From the NCBI GenBank assembly GCA_024698585.1, contig JAILRB010000005.1, positions 1 to 64,000 of the forward strand: a stretch of DNA of 64,000 nucleotides. Reading direction: 5' to 3'. A model generated the notes under the pieces. The model did no database searches and was not told the origin of the DNA. It saw only the letters and a program-made list of their open reading frames with translations. Below are positions 8,679 to 18,127 of this stretch, piece by piece (positions within the stretch are counted from its first letter, which is position 1; every line of letters begins with the position of its first letter). A program made the position numbers and the translations under genes. This DNA comes from Eubacterium sp. Its GTDB lineage: Bacteria > Bacillota > Clostridia > Lachnospirales > Lachnospiraceae.

Positions 8679-9116
8679 ATGGATTTAAAGACATTACAGA
8701 AAGATATGATTGCAGCAATGAAGGCAAAGGATAAGCCTAGAAAGGAATCCATTTCTGCATTAGTACAGGCAGTAAAGAAGGCAGGCATTGATGCTGGATG
8801 TCGTGAAGACATTCCGGAAGAATTAGTGAATAAAGTAATCTTAAAAGAATTAAAATCCGTGAAGGAACAGATTGACGGATGTCCGGATTCCAGAGAAGAC
8901 TTAAAGGCAGAATATCAGGCACGTTATGATGTGTTTAATGAATACGCACCAAAGTTAATGAGTGCAGAAGAAGTGGAAGCAGAACTGAAGGAAAAATTTG
9001 CGGATGTGATTGCTACAGGAAATAAGGGACAGATTATGAAGACTGTGATGCCGGCGTTTAAAGGCAGAGCAGATGGAAAGGTCATCAATGAAATCGTAGC
9101 AAAATTATGTTCTTAA
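8679..9116 (+). CDS. yqeY: YqeY/GatB-tail-domain protein
   Basis: A 145-residue cytoplasmic protein of the YqeY family, related to the tRNA-binding tail domain of GatB. The two-part helical architecture is clear: an N-terminal helical bundle (LKTLQKDMIAAMKAKDKPRKE), then YAPKLMSAEEVEAELKEKF and the C-terminal glycine-rich segment GQIMKTVMPAFKGRADG. Its exact function is not established; a role in tRNA-dependent amidation or in tRNA handling is inferred from the shared domain. A strong AGGAGG site lies 8 nt before the ATG. True gatCAB is at 55.1-58.4 kb. Confidence 0.92.
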   Translation: MDLKTLQKDMIAAMKAKDKPRKESISALVQAVKKAGIDAGCREDIPEELVNKVILKELKSVKEQIDGCPDSREDLKAEYQARYDVFNEYAPKLMSAEEVEAELKEKFADVIATGNKGQIMKTVMPAFKGRADGKVINEIVAKLCS

Positions 9117-9147
9117 TAAAAAGCCAGGACAGAAAGGTGGGAGATTT

Positions 9148-10884
9148 ATGAGAAGTAAGAAGTTATTGTCCATGCTTATGGTTGCAGCGTTAACCGTTTC
9201 AACTTATTCAGCAGTAGTCATTACAGAAGGCGGAGAAGTTACACAGAACGTGACGTATCAGTTTGCAAATACAAGAGCAGGCTCTGCGGCGGGAACAATT
9301 TCCGTTACAACAGAAAACGCCGGTACTTACGAATTATACTGGGGAGATGGCGAAGGTCAGAAATTAAAGAGCGGTGATGTGGAATTTACAGAACTGGGAA
9401 CTGTGACTACCACGGAAGATGACTTGACAGCAGATTATAAATTTATTTCACCATATACCGTGATTCCAGAAGGTGCAAAGGAAGTCCTGGTAGAAGATAG
9501 TACGGATACTGTTGTGGACAGTTATACCATTCCGGAAAATAAATTGTTTGCCGAAGGCGAACAGAAATATACTTTCGCCTTGATGAGCGATGTGCATTTT
9601 AACAGATATAGCGATTTTAGCGCAGATGATGCAGTAAAATCATTTGATGATGCACTGGCGTTCATTCATAAACAGGGCGTAAAGCAGTTATTCCTCACTG
9701 GGGATTTAAGCAACCAGGGAGAAATTGATTCCTATAATAAATTCAATAAGGCTATTGGAAAATATAAAGACCTTACCGTTTATACCTGTATGGGAAATCA
9801 TGATGTATCCTGGACAAAGAATGCAGAAAAAGAAGTGAAATTATTTGCGGCGAACATCAATAAAACAAGAACGACAGACAAGAATGTAGTCGATGTTTGT
9901 GCCAATGGAGTGGACTTCGTTTATCGAAGCGGTGATGATTATCACATTTTCTTAAGCCAGACAAAGGCTAGCTATGGAAAAGGAAAGAGCCTTTTAGCAG
10001 ACGACCAGTTAAACTGGTTCCATAAGACATTGAATAAGTATGCCAATAAGAAAGTTTATGTATATTTCCACACCTACCTGGCAGCAGAAGGTGGTGACGT
10101 AACAAAGAGTGTCGGAAATCTGGAAACACCTCTGGGATATACATATGACTTAACTTATGTTTATGGAAATCAGGATGAACAGCGTTTAAGAAATCTATTA
10201 AGGAAATATGCGAATGTGACATTGTTTACAGGACATTCTCATTGGGCCTATGAAGAACAGGTATATAATCCTTATTTAAATATTGGTAATATTTCCAAGA
10301 AAAATGATGGAGCAAGCCTGGTTCATTTAGCAAGTGTCAGTCAGCCTAGAACAGCTGTATTAGATAAGGAACTGTTTGATAAGGGAACAAAACGTTATGA
10401 AAACAATGGCGTGAAATCGGAAGGTACTGTAGCAACCAGATATGCCAACAGCACTGTTTATTATAGTACAGATTTCGTAACCGGAAAATATATGGCATCA
10501 GCCTGCTATATTGATCCGGATGGAAAGAAGGGAACCCCGGAAAAAGAAATTTCAACCGGAGCGACAAAAATCAAAAAAGTTAGCAAGCCAAAGAAGATGA
10601 AAAAATCATCTAAGAAGAAACCAAAATATCAGGTAACCGTGAAGTTTGCAAAAGTGAATCCGGTATTCAAATATCAGGTTCAGTATTCTACGGATAAAAA
10701 CTTCAAGGCTTCTAAGACAAAGAGCAAGGTGACAGCCAAGACATCTTATACCATTACCGGGTTAAAGGCAGGAACGAAATATTACATTCGTGTCAGAGCT
10801 TATCGTTACCAGTTTGGTTATCAGATCTTTGGAACATGTAAGAATAAAAAACACGTGAAAACTCCGAAAAAGAAGAAAAAGTAA
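9148..10884 (+). CDS. Secreted calcineurin-like metallophosphoesterase with lysine-rich FN3 tail
   Basis: A 578-residue exported phosphoesterase. Signal peptide is about 1-25 and an N-terminal beta domain about 30-135. The metallophosphoesterase core (about 140-415) has the full metal set: MSDVHFN (Asp148, His150), GDLSNQG, MGNHDVSW, a histidine in YFHTYLA and GHSHWAYE. A very lysine-rich stretch leads to a C-terminal fibronectin type III module (about 490-570) and a KKKKK end. The basic tail probably holds the enzyme on the anionic cell wall; this is inferred. Substrates of this group include nucleotides and phosphodiesters and cannot be chosen here. The stop overlaps the next start (TAATG). 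Confidence 0.88.
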   Translation: MRSKKLLSMLMVAALTVSTYSAVVITEGGEVTQNVTYQFANTRAGSAAGTISVTTENAGTYELYWGDGEGQKLKSGDVEFTELGTVTTTEDDLTADYKFISPYTVIPEGAKEVLVEDSTDTVVDSYTIPENKLFAEGEQKYTFALMSDVHFNRYSDFSADDAVKSFDDALAFIHKQGVKQLFLTGDLSNQGEIDSYNKFNKAIGKYKDLTVYTCMGNHDVSWTKNAEKEVKLFAANINKTRTTDKNVVDVCANGVDFVYRSGDDYHIFLSQTKASYGKGKSLLADDQLNWFHKTLNKYANKKVYVYFHTYLAAEGGDVTKSVGNLETPLGYTYDLTYVYGNQDEQRLRNLLRKYANVTLFTGHSHWAYEEQVYNPYLNIGNISKKNDGASLVHLASVSQPRTAVLDKELFDKGTKRYENNGVKSEGTVATRYANSTVYYSTDFVTGKYMASACYIDPDGKKGTPEKEISTGATKIKKVSKPKKMKKSSKKKPKYQVTVKFAKVNPVFKYQVQYSTDKNFKASKTKSKVTAKTSYTITGLKAGTKYYIRVRAYRYQFGYQIFGTCKNKKHVKTPKKKKK

Positions 10885-11996
10885 TGTTTAGAAAAAAAAG
10901 TAAGATTGTAATCAGTTTCGTTTTATGTTTTGCAATTTTAATCACAGCGAATCATTTTGCTTACGGTGAGGACAGCAAGGAAAAGCAGAAGAAAATCATC
11001 GATATGCAGAGACAAAATGATGACCTGCAGTATAAAGCTGATTCCGCAGAAAAGGAATTGGATAAACTGAATAAAAAGCTGGATAAGATGGGGGAATCCC
11101 TTATCGAGACAGCAGAAAAACTGAAACTGAAAAAGAAAGAAATCAAAAAGAATAAAAGAAAGCTGAATCGTGCGCAGCAGCAGGAACAGCAGCAGTATGC
11201 AGACATGAAACTCCGAATTCAATATATGTACGAAAACGGAGACATGCAGATGATTGACCTGATTTTCAATTCCAGTAGCATCAATGACATGCTTAGTAAA
11301 GCCGAATATATCAGCGACATTTCCACGTATGATAGAAAAATGTTCCAGAAACTTTCTGATACGAGAAAGAAAATCGAAGTGATTGGTGCACGACTAAATG
11401 CTGATAAAAAGAAGCTGGTTGCCCTCAAAAACAAGCAGAAAAAATCCATTGCTAAGATGAAGACCCTTTCTGAAAAGAAAGAAGCAGAGATTAAGCTTTA
11501 TAAGGATCAGATCGCACAGAACCATGTAGATGAAGATGCATTGATGAAAGAACTTCGAGACCTGATTCGAAAGGAACAGGAAGAGCGCAAGGCTAACGGG
11601 GAAGAGGATGTTATGACGACACCACATGCATGGCCGTTGCCGGGACATACCTATCTTTCATCTAACTGGGGAGATCGTGCGGGACGAAAGAGTCCTCACA
11701 AGGGAATTGATATTCCGGCACCGATTGGAACTCCAATCGTGGCGTCCGGAGCAGGAACCGTTATCTGGGCGTACAATAGCTCTTCTGCAGGAATGTTTGT
11801 GGGAATCAGCCATGGAGGCGGAGTTGTCACAGAATATATGCATATGATGGCCTTTGTGGTGGCTCCGGGAGACAAAGTATCTGCAGGGCAGACGATTGGA
11901 TACGTGGGACTGACTGGGCAGACGACGGGACCGCACTTGCATTTTGGCGTAAAAATGAATGGTGTAAACGTGAATCCGCATATTTATGTGGGATAG
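10884..11996 (+). CDS. Murein hydrolase activator/M23 (LytM) endopeptidase with coiled coil
   Basis: A 370-residue exported protein with an N-terminal signal or anchor segment (about 5-26). A long charged coiled coil covers about 30-240. A C-terminal LytM/M23 domain has zinc ligands His272 and Asp276 (HKGID) and His353 (PHLHFG), plus His320 in TEYMHM. The ligand set is complete, so it may cleave peptidoglycan cross-bridges itself, unlike EnvC-type activators that have lost ligands. The architecture matches PcsB/EnvC-like division hydrolases. The start overlaps the preceding stop by one base, so translation is coupled to the phosphoesterase gene. Confidence 0.9.
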   Translation: MFRKKSKIVISFVLCFAILITANHFAYGEDSKEKQKKIIDMQRQNDDLQYKADSAEKELDKLNKKLDKMGESLIETAEKLKLKKKEIKKNKRKLNRAQQQEQQQYADMKLRIQYMYENGDMQMIDLIFNSSSINDMLSKAEYISDISTYDRKMFQKLSDTRKKIEVIGARLNADKKKLVALKNKQKKSIAKMKTLSEKKEAEIKLYKDQIAQNHVDEDALMKELRDLIRKEQEERKANGEEDVMTTPHAWPLPGHTYLSSNWGDRAGRKSPHKGIDIPAPIGTPIVASGAGTVIWAYNSSSAGMFVGISHGGGVVTEYMHMMAFVVAPGDKVSAGQTIGYVGLTGQTTGPHLHFGVKMNGVNVNPHIYVG

Positions 11997-12059
11997 AAAT
12001 TAAAGGACAAAAGATTGATGCCAGAGGCTTTTATAGAGCATCAAATTGGGGAGAAACCG

Positions 12060-13055
12060 ATGTCGATAAACAATTATTTAGAGATACAATTAAAACAAGT
12101 GAATGAACATATGGATCAGATGATGTATGGAAAGAGTAAGATGATTAATCAGATGATCCGTTGGGTTTTAGACGTGAAAGGAAAACAACTTCGACCACGC
12201 TTTATGTTGGCCTCAGCATATTCCTTAAATCCGGATAAGGATGTCACGGAATTTGCGGCAATGCTGGAACTGATTCATATGGCAACATTAATCCATGACG
12301 ATGTGATTGATAATTCTGAAAAACGAAGAAATCGATTATCTGTTCAGAAAAAGTTCGGAATCAAGTCGGCAGTTTATCTGGGTGACTATATGATGTTTTC
12401 CATGATTTATAATTTTAATAATCAGCAGGAGCTCATGCGAGAATATAGTAAAACCATACTAGAGCGATTCGAAGAATTATGTTATGGCGAATTGAACCAG
12501 AATGAAAAGCTATATGATTTATCCATCACGAAGGAAGAACATCTTGCCAATATTCAGGGAAAGACAGCGGCATTGTTTGAAGTCGCAACCATGGCAGGGG
12601 CAATCATGTGTGAGAGTGAAGATCAGGTCATCAATGAATACGCGAAAATCGGAAGAAACTTCGGAATGTTGTTCCAGATTCACGATGATTTACTAGATAT
12701 TTTATCAGATGAGAAAATCATCGGAAAGCCAACCTTCCAGGATTTTTACAATGGGGTTTACACCCTTCCAATCATTCTGGCAAAAGAAGAAAAGAAAGAT
12801 TTCAAGATGATTCAGAAACTTGCCAATGATGTAAAAAAAGATGGAATGACAAAGGAATACCGAACAGCTTTATTAGATAAATTGATTGCCACGGATAGCT
12901 TCAATAAAGCCTGTGAAATCGCAAAAGGTTATTACGACGAAGGAATGGAAGCCATCGCTGTAATGCCGGACGAAGAGGCTCGGGAATACTTCCGAAGAAA
13001 TTATAATCAATTGTTTGAGAAGATTTGTGAGATGTGTGAAAAAAAGAGTAACTAG
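12060..13055 (+). CDS. Polyprenyl diphosphate synthase (trans-isoprenyl)
   Basis: An all-helical class I prenyltransferase of about 331 residues. The first aspartate motif is IHDDVIDNSEKRRN (DDxxD) and the second is FQIHDDLLDI (DDxxD). It elongates allylic diphosphates with isopentenyl diphosphate. The chain length cannot be judged reliably; similarity is to the heptaprenyl/longer-chain group rather than a canonical farnesyl synthase. Start at 12060 is chosen for the GGGGAG site just upstream; an earlier in-frame ATG at 12015 has no site. No quinone genes are adjacent. It ends inside a strong bidirectional terminator. Confidence 0.88.
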   Translation: MSINNYLEIQLKQVNEHMDQMMYGKSKMINQMIRWVLDVKGKQLRPRFMLASAYSLNPDKDVTEFAAMLELIHMATLIHDDVIDNSEKRRNRLSVQKKFGIKSAVYLGDYMMFSMIYNFNNQQELMREYSKTILERFEELCYGELNQNEKLYDLSITKEEHLANIQGKTAALFEVATMAGAIMCESEDQVINEYAKIGRNFGMLFQIHDDLLDILSDEKIIGKPTFQDFYNGVYTLPIILAKEEKKDFKMIQKLANDVKKDGMTKEYRTALLDKLIATDSFNKACEIAKGYYDEGMEAIAVMPDEEAREYFRRNYNQLFEKICEMCEKKSN

Positions 13056-13083
13056 ACTTTAAGTCTGGTTACTCTTTTTTTCT
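13045..13083. terminator. Bidirectional terminator between convergent genes
   Basis: A 15-bp stem with one mismatch (13045-13059 against 13061-13075) has seven or more T on the plus side and an A-run on the left that serves the minus strand. It ends the prenyl synthase gene and the DUF3298 gene. Confidence 0.92.
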
Positions 13084-13132
13084 GGGATATACTCTATTAA
13101 ATCCGCTTTTTTGCATTAAAGAAATCCACTGC

Positions 13133-13807
13133 TTATTTCAACTTAAACGTTATTTCTACGAAGCCTACTGCATATGGTGCAACATCATATGGGGAAAAGA
13201 CGACATGCACTTTCTTTCCTTTGATGTAAAATTGGAAGGTGTCTTCTTTGTAATCTTTAAAAGTTGTTTCGTCATATATAGATGATTCAATGTTGTGCTT
13301 TTTGAAGTACTTGGTCAATTTTGTTTGTATTTTCTTTTTTGTGGTGTCTAAATCCAGATTCAGCACATCGGTAAGATACACCCTTTTTCCCGTCTTAATA
13401 TTGTAGTTATACCCAACAAAATTTGAAAATGGATGAGCTCCACCGGCGCTGTATTCCATATTGTATTCCTGGATTGAAAAGTATTTTCCTTTTCTGGAAG
13501 AAACTTTTTTATCGGAAGAACAAAATGATCCGGTTCCATATTCGCCGGTTCCGTAAGTCTTCTTCATTCCCTTATAATATTTACGCAGTGCCTTGTTTCT
13601 TTTTTTCATATCCCGGTTAACTGCTTTTGCAACTTTAGACTTTCCTTTAACAGTCAGGCTCGTATAGTCCAAAGATGCATAGGTACTGCTTTTCTTTACC
13701 GTACTTGTCTGGTATTTTACGGTTCTCGCAGAAACTCCTGTAAATGATATCAGGCTAATCGCGAAACTCAGGACACAAATTGATGTTACAAATCGATTTT
13801 TTTTCAT
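13133..13807 (-). CDS. Secreted DUF3298 (RsiV-like) protein
   Basis: A 224-residue exported protein. The signal peptide is about 1-27 (ends near VSA). The mature part is lysine-rich. It carries the hallmarks of the DUF3298/RsiV extracellular domain: GGAHPFSNFVGYNYN in the middle and VFSPYDVAPYAVGFVEI at the end. In RsiV this domain binds lysozyme and is tied to an ECF sigma factor, but this protein has no transmembrane anti-sigma segment and no sigma gene beside it. A lysozyme-binding or wall-surface role is therefore only a possibility. An AAGGAGG site precedes the ATG. Confidence 0.85.
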   Translation of the reverse strand: MKKNRFVTSICVLSFAISLISFTGVSARTVKYQTSTVKKSSTYASLDYTSLTVKGKSKVAKAVNRDMKKRNKALRKYYKGMKKTYGTGEYGTGSFCSSDKKVSSRKGKYFSIQEYNMEYSAGGAHPFSNFVGYNYNIKTGKRVYLTDVLNLDLDTTKKKIQTKLTKYFKKHNIESSIYDETTFKDYKEDTFQFYIKGKKVHVVFSPYDVAPYAVGFVEITFKLK

Positions 13808-13874
13808 AGATTGTACCTCCTTAAACTTCTAGACTTATTGTATCACAAAATAAAAAGAGACTCACGATTTTTGC

Positions 13875-14672
13875 TTAACTTTTACCGGAATTCTGCACCT
13901 GGCTTCCATCTACTTCAATATGATAATTGTCCTGATAAATCAATTCCGAAATCGGCACAATCTCATAGCCTTTTTCCTGTAATCCAGTGATAACTTTCGG
14001 TAATGCCTTTGCGGTATACTTTCCACCGTTGTGCATCAGGATGATGGCACCGTTCTTTAACGCTTTATGATTCAGAATGGTATCAACGATGCTGTCTACC
14101 CCATAGTTTTTCCAGTCCAGACTATCCACGGACCATTGGATTGGGTAGTAGTTACATTCCCTAAGTTGGTAGATCAATTGGTTGTCATAGTCGCCGTAAG
14201 GGGGACGGAACAACCGCATGGTTTCTCCCGTAAGCTTTTGGACTTTCTCCGTTACATCATTGATTTCTGATTGAACGTCGTTATAGGTCAGCTCACTCAT
14301 ATGTTTGTGGTGCTCGCTATGATTGCCAAGGTCGTGCCCGGCGGCGTGGATTGCTTTTACGTCCTCGGGATATTTTTCTACCCACCCACCGGTCATGAAG
14401 AAAGTGGTTTTGATGTTATATTGACTTAAAATTTTTAAAAGTGTTCCGGTATCTTCATTTCCCCAGGCAGCATCAAAACTAATTGCCACCTGTGGCTTAT
14501 CGGTTTTCACACAGTAAATTGGTAGCTCCTTTTTCTGCGTCGATGTGACAATGGAATCCCAACCATCTGAAATAAGTGTTTTGTCGTAATGGTATGTAAG
14601 CCCCACTACGGTGATTAAGATACAAAGCCAAAAGATGCTTCGGCGAAGCAGGGAAGTTTTGGAAGTAGACAT
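13875..14672 (-). CDS. Membrane-anchored polysaccharide deacetylase (CE4, PdaB-like)
   Basis: Start at 14672 is chosen for the AGGAG site 5 nt upstream; an open frame to 14873 would run into the divergent gene. The 265-residue product has one N-terminal membrane helix (about 10-28) and an extracellular NodB domain. Motif 1 is ISFDAAWGNEDT, motif 2 is GNHSEHH (metal histidines), motif 3 is RPPYGDY, motif 4 is WSVDSLDW and motif 5 is ILMHNG. Motif 1 has a single Asp with Ala in the second place, as in PdaB-like spore deacetylases. Likely role: removal of acetyl groups from wall glycans, possibly linked to sporulation. Confidence 0.88.
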   Translation of the reverse strand: MSTSKTSLLRRSIFWLCILITVVGLTYHYDKTLISDGWDSIVTSTQKKELPIYCVKTDKPQVAISFDAAWGNEDTGTLLKILSQYNIKTTFFMTGGWVEKYPEDVKAIHAAGHDLGNHSEHHKHMSELTYNDVQSEINDVTEKVQKLTGETMRLFRPPYGDYDNQLIYQLRECNYYPIQWSVDSLDWKNYGVDSIVDTILNHKALKNGAIILMHNGGKYTAKALPKVITGLQEKGYEIVPISELIYQDNYHIEVDGSQVQNSGKS

Positions 14673-14751
14673 AGGAACTCCTAAAAGAGTTTTGTAATAG
14701 TGTATGCGGAAGGGAGGAGGAGTATGTGAATATTGCCATAAAACCAGACGG

Positions 14752-14780
14752 TTGACTGATATGTAAAAGGACGTTACAAT
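14752..14780 (+). promoter_or_regulatory. Sigma-A promoter for the lectin-domain gene
   Basis: TTGACT (14752-14757), 17 bp, TACAAT (14775-14780), about 35 nt before the ATG at 14815. Confidence 0.75.
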
Positions 14781-14814
14781 GGATTCTGGAAAAACTTGAA
14801 AGGAAGAATGAAAA

Positions 14815-15708
14815 ATGAAAAAATTATTAGGAACTGTATTAATTTGCTCAATGGTTATGGGAACAGTAGCCACAACGTCAGTAAAGACAGAAGCTGCTCT
14901 TGCTGGAAGTAAGGAGTCAAAGACTTATGAAGGTCATACATATGCACTGTTCGAGAACGAAATGGGTTGGAAAGATGCCCAGGAATATTGCACGAAACTC
15001 GGCGGACATCTTGTAACAATCACTTCAAAGGAAGAAAATGATTTTCTCGTAGAGACATTTTTGAAAAGTAGAAAAAAAGGCGTTTTGATTGGCTTTTCTG
15101 ACGAGAAAACAGAGGGAAACTGGGAATGGATTACAGGAGAAAAAGCGGAGTATACAAATTGGGATAAACGCGAGCCAAATAATGCACTTAACGAAGATTT
15201 TGCTCTGATGAGACCTTCAGGAGCATGGAATGATGGACATCTGGAACGTGAAAAGTGGGCGTTTATTTGCGAATGGGATTGTATTGTAGATTCGATTCAG
15301 AGCCCTTCGATTTATGTAATGAATAACCAGTTTAGCGTGAAGGCAGATGAAAATGCAACTTATAAATCATTAAATCCTAAAGTTGTTACAGTAGATGGAA
15401 AAGGAACTGTAAAGGCATTAAAGAGCGGTAAAGCGACAATTGTTGTTGTTTCAAATGGCAAGGTAAGAATCTATGAAGTTCTAATCAAAAAGCCACAATT
15501 GAACAAGAAGAAAGTTAAATTAAAAGTTGGAAAATCCTTCAAATTAAAAATTACCGGAAAGATTGGAAAAGCTAAATTTGCATCATCAAAGAAGAAGGTT
15601 GCAAAGGTAAATAAAAAGGGAAAAATTGTCGCTAAGAAAAAAGGCAAGGCTGTTATTAAAGTAAAAGTAAACGGTGTTGTATTAAAATGTAAAGTGACAG
15701 TAAAATAA
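14815..15708 (+). CDS. Secreted C-type-lectin-domain protein with Ig-like lysine-rich tail
   Basis: A 297-residue exported protein. The signal peptide is about 1-27. A C-type lectin-like domain (about 35-160) has the fold markers YCTKLGGHLVTI, WEWITGE, NWDKREPNN and WNDGH, ending FICEW. The EPN tripeptide is the one linked to mannose-type calcium-dependent binding in animal lectins; whether that holds here is unproven. Next come a Big_2-like Ig repeat and a very basic C-terminal Ig-like repeat (KGKIVAKKKGKAVIKV), probably wall-associating. It may bind host or bacterial glycans. It has its own promoter and terminator, so it is monocistronic. Confidence 0.85.
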   Translation: MKKLLGTVLICSMVMGTVATTSVKTEAALAGSKESKTYEGHTYALFENEMGWKDAQEYCTKLGGHLVTITSKEENDFLVETFLKSRKKGVLIGFSDEKTEGNWEWITGEKAEYTNWDKREPNNALNEDFALMRPSGAWNDGHLEREKWAFICEWDCIVDSIQSPSIYVMNNQFSVKADENATYKSLNPKVVTVDGKGTVKALKSGKATIVVVSNGKVRIYEVLIKKPQLNKKKVKLKVGKSFKLKITGKIGKAKFASSKKKVAKVNKKGKIVAKKKGKAVIKVKVNGVVLKCKVTVK

Positions 15709-15717
15709 AGAAATGAT

Positions 15718-15756
15718 AAAGGACTGTTAATCCTGAGGGATTGTCGGTCCTTTTTT
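15718..15756 (+). terminator. Terminator after the lectin-domain gene
   Basis: An imperfect hairpin with outer AAAGGAC/GTCCTTT and inner AATCC/GGATT, followed by a T-run ending near 15756. Confidence 0.82.
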
Positions 15757-15802
15757 GATGAAGCAATCGATGATTCATTCACAGGAATGAAAAGTGATTT
15801 AC

Positions 15803-15831
15803 TTGAAACGCTAATTGGTGTAGAATATACT
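15803..15831 (+). promoter_or_regulatory. Sigma-A promoter of pyrF
   Basis: TTGAAA (15803-15808), 17 bp, TATACT (15826-15831). The leader to the ATG is only about 30 nt, so there is no room for a PyrR-type attenuator. Confidence 0.75.
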
Positions 15832-15866
15832 CTGACTGAAAAAAGATAGATGAATGGAGGAAGAAA

Positions 15867-16565
15867 ATGGGAAAAGATGTAATTATTGCTTGCGATTTTA
15901 ATAGCAAGGACGAAGTAATGAACTTTTTGGATAAGTTCCAGGAAGAAAAACCGTTTGTAAAAATTGGGATGGAACTTTTTTATTCAGCAGGCCCTGATAT
16001 TGTAAGAGAGATTAAGGCTAGAGGACACAAAATATTCCTAGATTTAAAACTTCATGATATACCGAATACAGTAAAGAAGTCTATGGCAGTGCTTTCAAAC
16101 CTGGATGTTGACATGACAAATCTTCATGCAGCAGGAACTAAGGCAATGATGACTGCAGGACTGGAAGGACTTACAAGAGAAGATGGCAGCAGACCAATTC
16201 TTATCGCAGTAACTCAGCTTACATCCACAAGCGAAGAAGCAATGCATCAGGACATCTGGATTGATAAGCCGATGGATGAAACAGTAATGCATTATGCAAA
16301 GAATGCTATGGAAGCCGGCTTGGACGGTGTAGTTTGTTCCCCGCTGGAAGCAGGAAAGGTACATGAGCACTGTGGAGCGAAGTTCCTGACAATTACTCCG
16401 GGAGTACGTTTCGCTGACGGAGATGTGGGAGATCAGAAACGAGTTATGACTCCTGCTCAGGCAAAAGAAATTGGATCGGACTATATCGTAGTCGGACGTC
16501 CAATCACCCAGGCAGAGGATCCTGTGGAAGCGTATAGAAGATGCGTAAGAGAATTCATTGGATAA
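15867..16565 (+). CDS. pyrF: Orotidine 5'-phosphate decarboxylase
   Basis: A 232-residue TIM barrel that decarboxylates OMP to UMP in pyrimidine synthesis. The catalytic signature [16 protein letters not shown] supplies the Asp-Lys-Asp network. The phosphate-binding end ITPGVRF and [12 protein letters not shown] is intact. Length and motif form fit the bacterial group 1 enzyme. It stands alone with its own promoter rather than in a pyr operon. The AGGAGG-like site AATGGAGGAAG precedes the ATG. Confidence 0.96.
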   Translation: MGKDVIIACDFNSKDEVMNFLDKFQEEKPFVKIGMELFYSAGPDIVREIKARGHKIFLDLKLHDIPNTVKKSMAVLSNLDVDMTNLHAAGTKAMMTAGLEGLTREDGSRPILIAVTQLTSTSEEAMHQDIWIDKPMDETVMHYAKNAMEAGLDGVVCSPLEAGKVHEHCGAKFLTITPGVRFADGDVGDQKRVMTPAQAKEIGSDYIVVGRPITQAEDPVEAYRRCVREFIG

Positions 16566-16602
16566 TTATTGAAACTGGAAAGCTTAAGGGAGAATGATAA
16601 AA

Positions 16603-17448
16603 ATGAACTTGACGATTATTGCATCATCTAGACTAAATAAAATTTTGCTGATTTTCTCATCAATTATAGCGGGTGCATGTTTGATTGCATCAGCAATACT
16701 TGCTTTGTTAGGGAAAGAGGCATGGGCCATTGCGATGCTAGTTGCCACTGGTGTTTGGATGGCTTTGGCGTTAATTTACGCTGTGGCATGTTTCATTTAC
16801 AAGAGGAAGGAAATAAAACAAAGCGAGCAGCTGACAGAAATGCAATTGGAGAAGGCTCGGGAAAAAATAGCGCAGGAGTCCTATTTTGAAATGAAGGAAT
16901 ATTATGTTCCTCGTGAGCAACTGGTGGGTAAGATTTGCAAAGATATCAAGTGGAGCTTGATCATAGATCCATTGATTGTGTTTGGGCTCTTTGGTCTGTG
17001 GTTTGCAGCTATTGTTTTTAAGTCAAAGGTTGGGGAAATTTCACCAGCAGCAATTGGGATGTTTTTATTGTATGGAATTGGTTTATTTTCAGTTACTTTG
17101 GTGCCGTTGTTTTTGAAATTAAATAAATTAGAAAATCACACTCCAGAAGTTGTAAAAATATATGCGGATAAATTAGTCTTTGATGATGCGGTATATAACG
17201 CATTTGAGGTTGATAGAGTCATTATGACATCTGATATTATAATCAATGTGCAAAGCCAGACAAGATTTAAAACAATCACATTTAAAATGGGAGATAGAAC
17301 AGAATATTATTGTTTGGATAATATCGTAAAGATAAATTTTAAACAACCATATAAATATCAGTTTTTCATGGAATATAAGAATCTTATGGAAGATGTGGTG
17401 GTATGGTGTGAAAAAAATGGTGTAAAGTTCACGGAAAATGCGGAATGA
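16603..17448 (+). CDS. Unrecognised four-helix membrane protein
   Basis: I do not recognise a family. The product has about 281 residues from ATG 16603, chosen because GGGAGA sits 9 nt upstream; the ATG at 16594 would abut that site. Two helices near the N-terminus (about 16-40 and 47-70) are followed by a charged segment about 75-125. Two more helices (about 128-150 and 160-180) come next. A soluble C-terminal half of about 95 residues resembles a beta-rich PH-like or YcxB-like module (YADKLVFDDAVYNAFEVDR). It follows pyrF by 37 nt and may be read from the same promoter. A hairpin terminator follows it. Confidence 0.75.
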   Translation: MNLTIIASSRLNKILLIFSSIIAGACLIASAILALLGKEAWAIAMLVATGVWMALALIYAVACFIYKRKEIKQSEQLTEMQLEKAREKIAQESYFEMKEYYVPREQLVGKICKDIKWSLIIDPLIVFGLFGLWFAAIVFKSKVGEISPAAIGMFLLYGIGLFSVTLVPLFLKLNKLENHTPEVVKIYADKLVFDDAVYNAFEVDRVIMTSDIIINVQSQTRFKTITFKMGDRTEYYCLDNIVKINFKQPYKYQFFMEYKNLMEDVVVWCEKNGVKFTENAE

Positions 17449-17473
17449 TTTCTGCAACCGTGAACTTTTTTTT
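17424..17473 (+). terminator. Terminator after the membrane protein gene
   Basis: AAAGTTCACGG (17424-17434) pairs exactly with CCGTGAACTTT (17458-17468), with a second inner TGCGGAA/TTCTGCA stem, then eight T. The left arm lies within the coding end. Confidence 0.88.
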
Positions 17474-18068
17474 ATTGCAGTTCCTTGCCGATGTGAGGCT
17501 TGATGAAATTCTCTTCAGCAAACTCCCACAATGTTTCTGAGCCTTTAGCAGTTGATTGATTTCGACCGTAAACCTGCTGATGGTGAATTCCGTGTTCCAC
17601 CCAGGATCTGCCACCAGTGGAATGATTCAGCATCAATGGCTGGATTTTATCCATAGTATTGGCGAAGCGGGCTTCCGGAGTTTCGCCACATTCGAATTCT
17701 TCCCATAGCTCTCGCATCATGATTCCCTGATCCTTCGGAAGCATTGCAAAGAGACGGTCAGCAGCGGCGACTTCGCGTTCATACTTATCGGCATTTCCCT
17801 TCTGATCGTAGGCATAGGTATCGCCTGCGTAGATTTCAATCAGGTCGTGAATCAGGCAGAGCTTCATGGTCTTCAGTACGTCTATTTCTTCATTGGCATA
17901 TTCAGAAAGAAGCATGACCATCACAGCCATGTGCCATGCATGTTCTGCATCGGTTTCCTGACGGCTGGCATCACTTAAATAAGTTTGTCGAATGATCTCT
18001 TTCTCCTTATCTATTTCTAAAATAAAATCAAATTGTTGTTTTAATCGGTTCAGTTTTTCTAAATCCAT
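17472..18068 (-). CDS. HD-domain phosphohydrolase (YfbR/HDDC2-like 5'-nucleotidase)
   Basis: A 198-residue cytoplasmic HD-superfamily protein. The metal centre is seen in AEHAWHMAVM, LIHDLIEIYAGDT (the HD pair) and the later Asp in FANTMDKIQP. This arrangement is that of the YfbR/HDDC2 group, which dephosphorylates deoxyribonucleoside monophosphates. That activity is likely but substrate range is not shown by sequence. AGGAGG lies just before the ATG. Confidence 0.88.
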   Translation of the reverse strand: MDLEKLNRLKQQFDFILEIDKEKEIIRQTYLSDASRQETDAEHAWHMAVMVMLLSEYANEEIDVLKTMKLCLIHDLIEIYAGDTYAYDQKGNADKYEREVAAADRLFAMLPKDQGIMMRELWEEFECGETPEARFANTMDKIQPLMLNHSTGGRSWVEHGIHHQQVYGRNQSTAKGSETLWEFAEENFIKPHIGKELQ

Positions 18069-18127
18069 AATGAAATCCTCCTAAGAAAATTAAAGCACGA
18101 AATGGACAAATATTCAATTTCGCAGAT

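Noticed and set aside
11626-11981. Frames on both strands over the M23 domain
   Set aside because: Shadows of the endopeptidase gene, which has intact zinc motifs.
12015-12059. N-terminal extension of the prenyl synthase
   Set aside because: There is no ribosome site before 12015, while GGGGAG precedes 12060, and the extension adds no family sequence.
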